A stretch of DNA of 32,469 nt from CAZNHL01 sp964572965 (GCA_964572965.1 CAZNHL010000051.1:1-32469); one strand, 5' to 3'; shown: positions 17,342 to 26,341, counted from the stretch's first letter. The notes: generated by a model not told the origin, from the sequence alone. A program made the numbers and translations.

Positions 17342-17767
17342 TTATTTCTTAAATCCTAAGACGCTTATTCCGCAATCAGTAGCAGCATCTTTAATAGCGA
17401 AGGTCATGTAGTAAACACCAGTGGCGCTACACTTGTACCCCATACCGGGAAGGACTTTGTTGTTCTTTTTGTCAAAATTACTTGCCAGCTCTTTACGCTT
17501 CTGATCATATAATGTAACAACTACATCGTTTTGACCAGCTTCGCAAAGCATCAGGATATATTCTGTGTCTTTTGAAAAGACGTAAGAATATTCGATGGCA
17601 TTGTTTACTGCCTTAACCGGATCCAGTTTGTATGACTTTAGGAATGTATATGTCCCTAAAGTTGCATTACACTTACTCGCAAGGGCATCAGGATTACATT
17701 GTGCGTCTGCAAAGAGGCTCATGGATCCTAAAAAAATGAATATGACAATTTTGCTAAATGCTTTCAT
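17342..17767 (-). CDS. Small secreted cysteine-containing protein of unknown function
   Basis: A 141-residue protein I do not recognise. It has a clear Sec signal peptide (IVIFIFLGSMSLFADA) with likely cleavage around residue 22, leaving a mature domain of about 118 residues. That domain has five Cys (24, 33, 75, 113, 132), enough for two disulfides in the periplasm. The alternating hydrophobic pattern (YILMLCEAG, DVVVTLYDQKRKELA, GVYYMTFAI) resembles a small beta-sandwich such as the pre-peptidase C-terminal type, but this is only an impression. It is the last gene of a three-gene unit with the lipoprotein (44 bases upstream) and the large ABC transporter, and it precedes a strong terminator. 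A role alongside the transporter is inference. Confidence 0.7.
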   Translation of the reverse strand: MKAFSKIVIFIFLGSMSLFADAQCNPDALASKCNATLGTYTFLKSYKLDPVKAVNNAIEYSYVFSKDTEYILMLCEAGQNDVVVTLYDQKRKELASNFDKKNNKVLPGMGYKCSATGVYYMTFAIKDAATDCGISVLGFKK

Positions 17768-17811
17768 ATCTAAAAACTACTTGAATGGTTGTATATAAAT
17801 TGACCGACTAA

Positions 17812-18714
17812 CTAGCTAATTATCTTAGCTCTTATTTCTTTTGCTTTTTTTGCTATCAGTTCTATATCACCTTTGTTGATTTTTATTTCTGTAGTACTAT
17901 TGTCCTGTACCATCATGATACCATTAATTTCGGTCATAGTTGGTTTTTTATAAATGTTTACTATTTCAACTTGGTCATAAATTTCTTTTAGTTCTTTCAC
18001 TTCCGGAAGCAACGCTGCTATTGTCGGGTCTTTCTGGTAAAACTCCAGCAGTAACATAATCTGGTCAAGTGCAATTTTCTGTTCACCAACTTTTTCCATC
18101 AGTTTAAGGTCATCAGAGTTTTTGCAAACCTGGGAAATGATATTTAATCCTTCAATCCATCCGCCTAAGATCATATAAGCACTAAGGTTACCTCTTTTAT
18201 GCTCCTGAAGATAAGCGTTCATGTTTTCGAAATTCCTTGTGCTGATGTCCATCAGAGAATCAAGATTCCTGGAATTTGTCGCCAGTTTCTTAATCGTATG
18301 TACATCAAAAAACTGACTGACTTTTAAATCGTTTGAAAGAGAAATAATAGCATCCAGATAAGTGATTGCTTCTTGTTTTTCATCATATATATTAATGTAT
18401 CCAAGATCGGCTCCGTAGATACCCATATTTAAAGCTCGTTTTGCATTACTTGCGTATTGCTTTACATTGTTAGCAGGGTTTAATAAATCAGGAGCAAAAC
18501 CAACTCCTTCTTGCTTTAATAAAGCAGAAATCTCAAGAGGAGATGGTACTGATTTCATTAATCCGTCAATTACTTCTGAAGAAGCCTGACTTGTCTGTAC
18601 TGCTTTATCTACCAGAAGACTATCCAGACCTTCTTCTCCGTCGCCTTGACCAGAATCACATGAAGCCATTGAGAAGGCTAGAGCGATTAAAATTGTCCAT
18701 TTAAAAAATTTCAT
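17812..18714 (-). CDS. Lipoprotein of unknown function in the ABC transporter operon
   Basis: This 300-residue lipoprotein has a type II signal peptide with lipobox MASC (Cys19), followed by an acidic/glycine stretch (DSGQGDGEEG) like the surface-export or outer-membrane sorting tails of Bacteroidota lipoproteins. The mature part is mostly helical (ISLSNDLKVSQFF, KKLATNSRNLDSLMDIS, LMEKVGEQKIALDQIMLLLE) with no family I can name. Because it lies between the ABC transporter gene (83 bases upstream) and a small secreted protein (44 bases downstream), it may be a periplasmic partner or substrate-handling component of that transporter; this rests on position alone. No catalytic motif is visible. 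Confidence 0.75.
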   Translation of the reverse strand: MKFFKWTILIALAFSMASCDSGQGDGEEGLDSLLVDKAVQTSQASSEVIDGLMKSVPSPLEISALLKQEGVGFAPDLLNPANNVKQYASNAKRALNMGIYGADLGYINIYDEKQEAITYLDAIISLSNDLKVSQFFDVHTIKKLATNSRNLDSLMDISTRNFENMNAYLQEHKRGNLSAYMILGGWIEGLNIISQVCKNSDDLKLMEKVGEQKIALDQIMLLLEFYQKDPTIAALLPEVKELKEIYDQVEIVNIYKKPTMTEINGIMMVQDNSTTEIKINKGDIELIAKKAKEIRAKIIS

Positions 18715-18797
18715 AGTTGTTTTTCGAATTTAGCTTCCCTGAAACTAGTTTTAATAAGTAAATTTAAAGTACTGTTACGCCCAGAATATTATTTAGG

Positions 18798-21700
18798 TTA
18801 CGCTTTTGGTTTCTTCTTGTAAGAGAAAATATTTAAAACTTTAAATAGTACTGCAAAGTACAAAGTTATATATAAAAAGAATGACATTACCCAAAGTATC
18901 CCGATGTTGAACCAGAACGTATCAATTTTTTTACCAAGGAAATACTTGAATGGTGAATATAAGTGAGTCCTGTAGTTAAAAATGTTATCTGGCCTGGAAG
19001 GGAATTTGAAAACCGGGTCAGCTTTTTGAATCAACTTACCGTTAAGTTCTATCAGCTTTTTCTTTTCTGTCAGGTTTCTAACCCAGTCGGCAAGCTCCTC
19101 ATTATGGTATTTTTTCTGTGTTTCATGGAATAAGGCAGCCTTTTTAGGGTTGGCTAATAACGCATTGATTTGGTCATCTTTTTTGTTATTAATTTCTACG
19201 AAAGCATCAGTATAAGTATCTTTTAAGCCCGTTATTACTTCTCTTACTTTTTCTAAAGCCGGAATATCGCCTTTGGCAGCAAGATTCAATTCTTTGACCG
19301 GAACTATAAAATCTTTTCTTTTTTCATGCTCACGGTCAAGTTCGTTTTTAACCAGTATGACATTTTTCTGATACTCTTCAGTATTAGGAGATTTCTTGTT
19401 TTGAATAGTTGAGATACATTCATCTAACACTTCGATCAGATAAGGCGCCCAATATGCATTTTTATAGTTATAGAAGCTTTCTTTTTGTTCTATCTGATAG
19501 AAATGTTTCTCAAACTTGTTGTCGCGGAACTGAGTGACTGAAAGTGCTTCGAAAGCCCAGCGTGCAGCAACAAAATCTGCAATAAGCGGAGCACGCTCTT
19601 TACTCGAAATAGAGTAGTTAAGTTTGTCAAAGCTAAATATTGCCCCGCTCAATATCATTTGAGGTATAAGTAGAATCGGAATTAATACATAAATAGTAAC
19701 GGCAGAATTAAATGCTGATGAAATATTTAACCCCAGCATGTTGGCAAAACAAGACGTAGAGAACAAAATCATCCAATAGCGCCAGTTCATGCCGTCAACT
19801 TCGAGGATTGTATTTCCAAACCATACATAGGTAATGGTCTGGATCGCCGAAAGTGTGAACAGAATAATTACTTTGGAGTTAATGTAACTGAATCGGCTTA
19901 AGTGAAGGAAGCGTTCACGACGAATAATTTTTTCATCTTTGATGATTTCTTCCGCACTTACTGTCAGTCCCATGAAAAGGGAAACAATAACAGACATTAA
20001 AAGGTATGCCGGAATGTTTCCGTTAAGTCCAAAGAAGTAAGGTTCTTCGGGGTGATCCGTATGCTTAATTACATAGGCAAGAATGATGGCCAGCATTGGA
20101 GCTTCCAGTAAATTGATCAGCATATACTGAGTATTACTGATTTTTGAAAGTACATCCCTTTTTATGAAAACCACTAATTGTTTCCACAATGACGGCAGAG
20201 AAAGGTGGCGTTCCGGTTTTTCAATTTCATCAGGGTGTTTCTCAACCTTTACGTGCTCTTTGTATTTTTTTACCCAGTCAGCAGGAGAGAACTTTCTTTT
20301 CTCTGTCTGACGGCCATATTCATCAACAACACGTGTTTCAATGGAGTCGAAAATCTGTTCAGGAGTTACATTACCACAGCATGCACACTGACCAATATCC
20401 GCATTAATCTGGCCGGTCATGTGTTTAAAGTGGGTGATGGCTTCTATCGGGTTACCGTAGTAAATTTGTCTTCCGCCGAAATCCAGAATAATGATTTTGT
20501 CGAATATCTTGTAGATATCAGAAGACGGCTGATGAATAACCACAAATATCAATTTGCCTTTCAGGGTTAATTCTTTCAGCAGATCAATTACGTTTTCAGA
20601 ATCTTTTGATGAAAGACCAGAAGTCGGTTCATCAAGGAATAGTATTGCCGGTTCTCTGATTAGTTCAAGTGCAATGTTCAGACGTTTACGTTGGCCACCA
20701 CTGATTCTTTTTTTGATAACACTACCAACTTTAATGTCTTTAATTTCAAAAAGACCTAAATCTTTGAGTGTAGCATCAACTTTGGTTGAAATCTCACTGT
20801 CGCTAAGTGTACCAAAACAAAGCTTGGCATTATAGAAAAGGTTTTCGTAAACAGTTAGGTCTTCGAAAAGGATATCATCCTGTGCTACATAACCGATCAT
20901 CCCTTCAATCTGATCAGATTGTGTATGGATATCAATACCGTTAACAAGAATCTTACCAGATGTCGGTTCTTTCAAACCGGCCATTACATTCAGCAAAGTA
21001 GTTTTTCCAGATCCGCTTGATCCCATGATACCTACCAGCTTGCCTGCAGTTTCAGATATCTGGATATCTGTAATGCCTATTTTCTCTCCGCCAAATTTAT
21101 ATTCAAGATCTACTACATTGAATGAAAGCTTTGGAAGTTGCATGTCACTCATAAAGTGAGATGCAATATCACTGTAGAAAATAGGAGTACCCAGAGGTGT
21201 TTTGATCAAAGCACCGTGAGGAATAATGTTTGTCCAACTACTGTCAACTACAATACCGTTTACCAGAATACTGCTGTTTCCGATGTAGTGCATAAAGTAC
21301 ATGTCCGTACTTTTGATAGTGACTACACCGATCACACCTTCCATGCCTGAGTCCTGGATATATTTTACAGGAGCTTCCGGTGGTGTGTCAAGGTCGCCAA
21401 TAATCATGAAATTGGCTTCTCCCTGTATATCAGTAGCCAAGTTTTCAGAAGCTATGAATTTTTGAAGAAGGTGATATTCTTCATTAGGAATGTTGAACAC
21501 AGAGGCTACTGTATCCACGATTTCCATTTTCTGTCTGGCAGCTTCTTTTTCTTTATTTACAAGCTCAAGCACACGGATAAGCACAATGACTTTCTGTTTT
21601 TGCTCAAGTGTTTTGTTGATTTTTTTACAAATAGAAAGTGTCCTTACAGAATCCTTTACATTGGTAAGTTTTTTCTTTTTGGGAGTACCGTCTGGGTTTA

Positions 21701-21899
21701 GTTCATCTTCCTGATGATGAATATCGGTTTCTACGAAATACGAATCAAAAAGCTGGAGATATTCTGTGGCCTGTTCAATAGTAAGGTTGTCTCTGAGAAT
21801 CTTTTCAACGAAGTTTCTTTCAGTATCAGTTAGTCCAAGATCTTGCTTGCAAATAATTGCAAATAGCTGCATCAGGGCCTTTAGTATTTCCTCACTCAT
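18798..21899 (-). CDS. ABCG-type transporter with TerB-like and FHA-like N-terminal domains
   Basis: A 1033-residue half-transporter-like fusion. Residues 1-150 are helical and TerB-like (LMQLFAIICKQDLGLTDTER opens the domain). Residues about 160-250 form a beta-rich FHA-like segment (SSILVNGIVVDSS, NIIPHGALIKTP). The ATPase has Walker A GSSGSGKT (293-300), signature ISGGQRKR (399-404), Walker B AILFLDEP (418-425), and the H-loop His456 in VIHQPSSD. A CACC cluster lies at 505-508. The membrane domain (about 570-1033) has roughly six helices, with a long charged insertion of about 220 residues before the last helix, in the ABCG/Rv1747 style. The FHA-NBD-TMD layout recalls mycobacterial Rv1747, but the TerB-like head is unusual. 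The substrate is unknown; export is likely from the ABCG fold. Downstream lie a lipoprotein and a secreted protein. It diverges from murB across 120 bases. Confidence 0.85.
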   Translation of the reverse strand: MSEEILKALMQLFAIICKQDLGLTDTERNFVEKILRDNLTIEQATEYLQLFDSYFVETDIHHQEDELNPDGTPKKKKLTNVKDSVRTLSICKKINKTLEQKQKVIVLIRVLELVNKEKEAARQKMEIVDTVASVFNIPNEEYHLLQKFIASENLATDIQGEANFMIIGDLDTPPEAPVKYIQDSGMEGVIGVVTIKSTDMYFMHYIGNSSILVNGIVVDSSWTNIIPHGALIKTPLGTPIFYSDIASHFMSDMQLPKLSFNVVDLEYKFGGEKIGITDIQISETAGKLVGIMGSSGSGKTTLLNVMAGLKEPTSGKILVNGIDIHTQSDQIEGMIGYVAQDDILFEDLTVYENLFYNAKLCFGTLSDSEISTKVDATLKDLGLFEIKDIKVGSVIKKRISGGQRKRLNIALELIREPAILFLDEPTSGLSSKDSENVIDLLKELTLKGKLIFVVIHQPSSDIYKIFDKIIILDFGGRQIYYGNPIEAITHFKHMTGQINADIGQCACCGNVTPEQIFDSIETRVVDEYGRQTEKRKFSPADWVKKYKEHVKVEKHPDEIEKPERHLSLPSLWKQLVVFIKRDVLSKISNTQYMLINLLEAPMLAIILAYVIKHTDHPEEPYFFGLNGNIPAYLLMSVIVSLFMGLTVSAEEIIKDEKIIRRERFLHLSRFSYINSKVIILFTLSAIQTITYVWFGNTILEVDGMNWRYWMILFSTSCFANMLGLNISSAFNSAVTIYVLIPILLIPQMILSGAIFSFDKLNYSISSKERAPLIADFVAARWAFEALSVTQFRDNKFEKHFYQIEQKESFYNYKNAYWAPYLIEVLDECISTIQNKKSPNTEEYQKNVILVKNELDREHEKRKDFIVPVKELNLAAKGDIPALEKVREVITGLKDTYTDAFVEINNKKDDQINALLANPKKAALFHETQKKYHNEELADWVRNLTEKKKLIELNGKLIQKADPVFKFPSRPDNIFNYRTHLYSPFKYFLGKKIDTFWFNIGILWVMSFFLYITLYFAVLFKVLNIFSYKKKPKA

Positions 21900-21971
21900 T
21901 AGAAAAAGTGTTTATTTGAATTGTGTTTTTTACTATAAAATTGCAGCACAAAATAACTGAAAAGTTTAAAC

Positions 21972-22004
21972 TTTGAGCATTTTAAAATGAAAACTTTACC
22001 TTTG
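21972..22004 (+). promoter_or_regulatory. Promoter of murB
   Basis: TTTG at 21972-21975, a 21-base spacer, then TACCTTTG at 21997-22004, both close to the Bacteroidota -33/-7 consensus. The start would fall near 22010, leaving a leader of only about 10 bases before the ATG at 22020. Confidence 0.7.
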
Positions 22005-22019
22005 TTTAAATAACAAAAC

Positions 22020-23033
22020 ATGGTTGTCAAATACAATATATCGCTTAAGTCGCTGAATACATTTGGTATTGACGCTCATGCTGCTGAATTTGTTGAGGTT
22101 CATAGTCTGCAAGAGCTTAATACTCTTTTTCTGGACAAGAGGTTACGTCAACCTTTATTGATTCTTGGCGGAGGTAGCAACATGCTATTTACAAAAGACT
22201 TTGCGGGACTGGTTGTAAAAATGAATCTCAAAGGAATTGAGCTGCTGAGTGAAGATGAGCATTATGTGGTATTGAAAGCAGGTGCCGGTGTTGTATGGCA
22301 TGATTTTGTGTTGAATGCTGTTGCAAAAAAATGGGGAGGCATAGAAAATATGTCGCTGATTCCCGGTACTGTAGGTGCTGCGCCGATTCAAAATATAGGC
22401 GCTTACGGAGTAGAATTAAAAGATGTTTTTGTTAGTCTTGAAGCACTGAATCTTGAAACTGGTGAAATTGAAGTGTTTGATAAAGAGGCCTGTCTTTTCG
22501 GCTACAGAAACAGTTTTTTCAAACAGGCAGGAAAAGGCAGATATATAATAGTATCGGTTGCCATAAGGTTGAGTAAGCAGCCGGAATTCAATATCTCTTA
22601 TGGGGCAATAAAAGATACGATTGAAGAGCTTGGCATAAAAGAGCTTTCATTGAAAGCAGTTAGTGATGCTGTAATCCATATTCGTAGGAGTAAACTCCCT
22701 GATCCGGATGTGCTGGGAAATGCGGGAAGTTTTTTCAAAAACCCTGAGATACCAACTTCACAGTATGAAAAACTAAAAACTGTTTATGCTGATATGCCTC
22801 ATTTTCCGACTCATGAAGGTTTTGTAAAAGTGCCTGCGGGTTGGCTGATCGAACAATGTGGCTGGAAAGGTAAAAAAGTGGGACATACAGGTGTACATGC
22901 CAAACAGGCTTTGGTACTGGTGAATTATGGAGGAGCTAATGGCCATGAAGTATGGCAGCTTGCATTGGAAGTTCAGAAATCCGTGAAGGAGAAGTTTGGA
23001 ATAGATATAGAAAATGAAGTAAACTTTATATAA
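22020..23033 (+). CDS. murB: UDP-N-acetylenolpyruvoylglucosamine reductase MurB
   Basis: A 337-residue FAD-dependent enzyme that reduces UDP-GlcNAc-enolpyruvate to UDP-MurNAc with NADPH, a cytoplasmic step of peptidoglycan synthesis. The N-terminal FAD-binding region has LLILGGGSNMLFT, then IENMSLIPGTVGAAPIQNIG and YGVEL. YRNSFFK contains the catalytic Arg. The C-terminal domain has NAGSFFKNP, with the proton-donating Ser, and ends with a conserved Glu in DIENEVNF. The retained Tyr-loop region and length resemble the type I enzyme of E. coli. It diverges from the ABC transporter, has its own promoter, and ends in a hairpin shared with the EVE gene. Confidence 0.97.
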   Translation: MVVKYNISLKSLNTFGIDAHAAEFVEVHSLQELNTLFLDKRLRQPLLILGGGSNMLFTKDFAGLVVKMNLKGIELLSEDEHYVVLKAGAGVVWHDFVLNAVAKKWGGIENMSLIPGTVGAAPIQNIGAYGVELKDVFVSLEALNLETGEIEVFDKEACLFGYRNSFFKQAGKGRYIIVSVAIRLSKQPEFNISYGAIKDTIEELGIKELSLKAVSDAVIHIRRSKLPDPDVLGNAGSFFKNPEIPTSQYEKLKTVYADMPHFPTHEGFVKVPAGWLIEQCGWKGKKVGHTGVHAKQALVLVNYGGANGHEVWQLALEVQKSVKEKFGIDIENEVNFI

Positions 23034-23036
23034 AAG

Positions 23037-23070
23037 AAAAGGCTCTGCAGAATATACTGCGGAGCCTTTT
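23037..23070. terminator. Convergent terminator between murB and the EVE gene
   Basis: The arms aaaaggctctgcag (23037-23050) and ctgcggagcctttt (23057-23070) pair with one G-U wobble around a 6-base loop. It lies 3 bases from each of the two facing stop codons. Confidence 0.88.
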
Positions 23071-23072
23071 TA

Positions 23073-23480
23073 CTATTTTTCGCTCAATTCTATAATTCTG
23101 TCAAACTCTTCTTTTTTCAGGCTCATTACAGAAAGGCGCCCCTGACGAACCAAGCCTATATCTTTCAGGAAATCATCTTGTTTGATAGTTTCAAGGCTAA
23201 TAGGCGTTTTTAATTTTTGTACAGGAGAAAGATCAACTACTACCCAGTTGGTATCATCAGTGGTAGGGTCCTGATATGATTCTTTTACAACTTTGGCAAT
23301 CCCTACAATCTCTTTTCCTTCATTACTATGGTAAAACATAACGAAGTCGCCATGCTGCATGGCTCTCAGGTTGTTTCTTGCCTGATAATTGCGGACACCA
23401 TCCCAGAATGTAGTACCGTCTTGTACGAATTTGTCCCAGGAATATTTGAATGGTTCTGATTTTACGAGCCAGTAGTTCAT
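23073..23480 (-). CDS. EVE domain-containing protein
   Basis: A 135-residue protein that consists of a single EVE domain, a PUA/YTH-related fold thought to recognise modified bases in DNA or RNA. The N-terminal signature MNYWLVKSEPFKYSWD is typical, followed by WDGVRNYQARNNLRAM, GDFVMFYHSNEGKEIVGIAK and the C-terminal VRQGRLSVMSLKKEEF. Human THYN1 belongs to the same family. Cytoplasmic, no extra domains. In other bacteria EVE proteins may accompany modification-dependent restriction genes, but none is adjacent here. It is transcribed toward murB, which it meets at a shared terminator, and diverges from PolX. Confidence 0.93.
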   Translation of the reverse strand: MNYWLVKSEPFKYSWDKFVQDGTTFWDGVRNYQARNNLRAMQHGDFVMFYHSNEGKEIVGIAKVVKESYQDPTTDDTNWVVVDLSPVQKLKTPISLETIKQDDFLKDIGLVRQGRLSVMSLKKEEFDRIIELSEK

Positions 23481-23581
23481 AATTGTATTGTGATTTCAGT
23501 GGTAAAAATAGTGACAATTGTTGAATGCTGAAAGCTGAATGAATTATTGAGGAAAGAGGATAGGGTAAGCTGAAAAAAACT

Positions 23582-23589
23582 TAGCTTTG
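23582..23589 (+). promoter_or_regulatory. -7 box of the PolX gene
   Basis: TAGCTTTG, about 46 bases before the ATG at 23636. No matching -33 is evident. Confidence 0.5.
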
Positions 23590-23635
23590 TATCCTGCGAA
23601 ACAGGAATAGCTCCGGGCGCTGATTGTAACGAAAC

Positions 23636-25336
23636 ATGGAAAACGAAGATATCATATCTCTGCTGGCACTTACCGGCAAGTTGTTGGAATTGCATGATGA
23701 AAATCCTTTCAAAGTAAAGGCTTATCCTTCTGCTGTGTTCAATCTGGAGAAAATCAATATCCCATTGGCAGGAATGGCATTGGCTGATCTGGAAAAATTG
23801 GATGGCGTTGGTAAGGGAATTGCCCAGAAAATTAACGAGATCAATGCCAGTGGTACCTTTGCGGAATTACAAACCCTGATTGCGAATACACCTCCGGGAG
23901 TACTTGATATGCTTGATATCAAAGGGATTGGTCCGAAGAAAGTAAGGACAATATGGAAGGAGTTAGGCGTAGAAGATAAACAGGCATTAATGCAGGCTTG
24001 TGAAGAAAACAAGGTTGCTCAGTTAAAGGGTTTCGGAGAAAAGACACAAGAAACGATCAAGCAGTCTTTACTGTATGCTGAAGGACAAAAGGGAAAAGTG
24101 TTTTATTCTGAAACAGAACCTGTTGCGCTTCATTTGTTGGAAATTCTTAAAACAAAATTTCCATTGGCATCTGTTTCCGGAGAGTTCCGTCGTAAGCTCG
24201 AAGTTATTGAATTGCTTTCTTTTGTAATTGGCTGTGACCATGTTGGCGAAGCAGGTACATTTTTGACAACGATTCCTTCCATTGAAAAGAACCCGCAAGC
24301 TTCTTCCCCTTTTACATGGAGGGGCAAGGACAAGACGCTTGATTTAGCACTAGAAATAAAAATATATTCAGAGAAAGAATACTATGGTGGCTTGTTTTTA
24401 CAGACAGGGGCGGAGGAGCATTTGTCTGAAAGAATTGAAGGTCAAAAAACATTACAGGCAATTGCTTTACATAGTCATTTCAACTCTGAAGAAGCTATCT
24501 ATGAAAAGGCAGGTTTAGCTTATATTCTCCCTGAACTTAGGGAAGGAACGTTTGAAGTGGAGTTGGCCCGTGAAAATAAATTACCGGAACTGATAGAGTA
24601 CACAGATTTAAAAGGTGCTTTTCATAACCATAGTACCTGGAGTGACGGTAAAAATAGCGTTGAAGAAATGGCGCGCTATTGCATGAAACAAGGCTGGGAT
24701 TACCTGGGGATGGCTGACCACTCAAAATCGGCACAATATGCACAAGGTCTTTATGAAAACAGGGTTTTAGAGCAGCAAAAAGAGATTGATGCATTAAATA
24801 CCAAACTTGATGGCTTCAGGATTTTCAAAGGGATAGAAAGTGATATTACAGGCGACGGTTCTTTAGATTACGAAGAGGATATTCTGAAAACTTTCGATTA
24901 TGTGGTTGCTTCTATTCATTCTAATCTTAAAATGGATGAAGCAAAAGCAAATGCACGATTGTTAAAAGCTATCGAAAACCCATATACTACCATGTTAGGT
25001 CACATGACTGGCAGATTGTTGCTACGTCGTGAAGGGTATCCGATTAATCACCAATTGATTATTGATGCCTGCAAAGCCAATGACGTTATTATAGAAATTA
25101 ATGCAAGCCCATGGCGACTGGATATCGACTGGCGTTGGGTACGGTATGCTTTGGAGCAGGGAGTAATCCTGTCAATTAATCCGGATGCGCACGAATTGGT
25201 CGGTTTACTCGATATGCAATATGGTGTGTATACGGGCCGTAAAGGCGGATTGACGAAAGAAATGACTTTTAACAGCTGGGGTCTCTCTGAAGTCGAAAAA
25301 TACTTTAAGGATATTAAAGTGAAGAAAGGAATATAA
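23636..25336 (+). CDS. polX: PolX-type protein: degenerate polymerase domain fused to intact PHP domain
   Basis: 566 residues with the bacterial PolX layout: helix-hairpin-helix segments (DGVGKGIAQKI at 56-66; IKGIGPKKVRTIW at 95-107; LKGFGEKTQETI), a Pol beta-like core (about 150-315) and a C-terminal PHP metallo-phosphoesterase (about 328-560). PolX proteins act in base-excision-type gap filling with a Mn-dependent PHP 3'-5' exonuclease. The palm motif reads SGEFRRKLEVIELLSFV, where active enzymes have GS..RR..[DE]...DID; the two catalytic Asp are replaced, so polymerase activity is unlikely. The PHP metal ligands look complete: His330, His332, Asp337, His362, Glu401, His428, His456, Asp517, His519. 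It probably acts as an exonuclease or phosphatase rather than a polymerase. It lies 30 bases before the GT9 gene. Confidence 0.92.
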   Translation: MENEDIISLLALTGKLLELHDENPFKVKAYPSAVFNLEKINIPLAGMALADLEKLDGVGKGIAQKINEINASGTFAELQTLIANTPPGVLDMLDIKGIGPKKVRTIWKELGVEDKQALMQACEENKVAQLKGFGEKTQETIKQSLLYAEGQKGKVFYSETEPVALHLLEILKTKFPLASVSGEFRRKLEVIELLSFVIGCDHVGEAGTFLTTIPSIEKNPQASSPFTWRGKDKTLDLALEIKIYSEKEYYGGLFLQTGAEEHLSERIEGQKTLQAIALHSHFNSEEAIYEKAGLAYILPELREGTFEVELARENKLPELIEYTDLKGAFHNHSTWSDGKNSVEEMARYCMKQGWDYLGMADHSKSAQYAQGLYENRVLEQQKEIDALNTKLDGFRIFKGIESDITGDGSLDYEEDILKTFDYVVASIHSNLKMDEAKANARLLKAIENPYTTMLGHMTGRLLLRREGYPINHQLIIDACKANDVIIEINASPWRLDIDWRWVRYALEQGVILSINPDAHELVGLLDMQYGVYTGRKGGLTKEMTFNSWGLSEVEKYFKDIKVKKGI

Positions 25337-25366
25337 GCAGGCTGGTCTTATACTGATTGTGAACGA

Positions 25367-26341
25367 ATGAAAGTACTCATTATCCGTTTTTCCTCCATTG
25401 GAGATATAATTCTGACCACACCGGTTATACGCTGTATTAAGCAGCAGGTACCGGGAGTGGAATTGCATTTTGTTACTAAAAGAAGCTTCAAAACTATTAT
25501 GGAAAGCAATCCATATATTGACAAGCTTCATTTTTTGGATAACGACCTGAATGCAACGGCAGAAGAGCTGAAAAAGGAGAATTTTGATATCGTTATTGAT
25601 CTTCATAAAAACCTGCGTACGTTGAGGATGAAGTGGAAGCTGGGAGTAAAATCATTTGCTTTCGATAAGCTGAACTGGCCTAAGTGGTTGCTGGTAAACC
25701 TTAAAATCCATAAGATGCCTGATATCCATATTGTTGACCGTTACATGGAGCCGGCAATTAAAGCCTTAGGTATTAAAAATGATAATAAAGGGTTGGATTA
25801 TATTATTCCTGCTGCCGATGAAGTTGAAGTAACACGCTATGGCGTTCGTAAAGGAGAATATACTGTTTATGCTATAGGCGGGCAACATTTTACTAAAAAA
25901 ATGCCTGTAGATAAAATGGTTGAGCTGATCAGCGGTTTGAAGGAATCTGTTTTATTGATAGGCGGGAAAGAAGATTTTCTTACAGCTGCTGAGATTATAA
26001 AAAAACTTGATGAAAAAGACGGACATGGAGGAGCTGTAAATACCTGTGGTATGCTCAATCTGAACCAGTCAGCTTCTTTGATCAGACAAGCTAAATATGT
26101 AATAAGCCATGATACAGGCATGATGCATGTGTCAGCCGCTTTGAAGAAAAAGACTTTTGCTATTTGGGGGAATACTGTGCCTGAACTAGGTATGTACCCA
26201 TATCTGACAGAGCATTTTAATTTAGAAGTGAAAGATTTGTCCTGCAGGCCTTGTTCTAAAATCGGATATAAGAAATGTCCAAAAGGACATTTTAAATGTA
26301 TGAACGAACAAACTTTTGAATTAATAAGTGCACATTGTTAA
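25367..26341 (+). CDS. Glycosyltransferase family 9 (LPS heptosyltransferase-like)
   Basis: 324 residues in the GT-B fold of GT9, which transfers heptose or a related sugar to lipid A-core on the inner face of the cytoplasmic membrane. The N-terminal motif VLIIRFSSIGDIILTTPVIR is the family signature, followed by VIDLHKNLRT. The donor-binding C-terminal half shows LLIGGKEDF and VISHDTGMMHVSAALKK. The C terminus has a Cys cluster (LSCRPCSKIGYKKCPKGHF, ending in CM) seen in many GT9 proteins. The precise acceptor and donor are unknown, and no other LPS genes are adjacent. It follows PolX by 30 bases and is probably co-transcribed. Confidence 0.92.
   Translation: MKVLIIRFSSIGDIILTTPVIRCIKQQVPGVELHFVTKRSFKTIMESNPYIDKLHFLDNDLNATAEELKKENFDIVIDLHKNLRTLRMKWKLGVKSFAFDKLNWPKWLLVNLKIHKMPDIHIVDRYMEPAIKALGIKNDNKGLDYIIPAADEVEVTRYGVRKGEYTVYAIGGQHFTKKMPVDKMVELISGLKESVLLIGGKEDFLTAAEIIKKLDEKDGHGGAVNTCGMLNLNQSASLIRQAKYVISHDTGMMHVSAALKKKTFAIWGNTVPELGMYPYLTEHFNLEVKDLSCRPCSKIGYKKCPKGHFKCMNEQTFELISAHC

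Noticed and set aside
20205..20570. 121-codon plus-strand frame opposite the ABC transporter gene
   Set aside because: It lies entirely antisense to the conserved ATPase/linker region, and its composition is that of a reverse-strand shadow.
23073..25336. Defence island suggested by the EVE gene next to a nuclease-domain gene
   Set aside because: The two genes are divergent, PolX is a housekeeping family, and no restriction or modification gene lies nearby.
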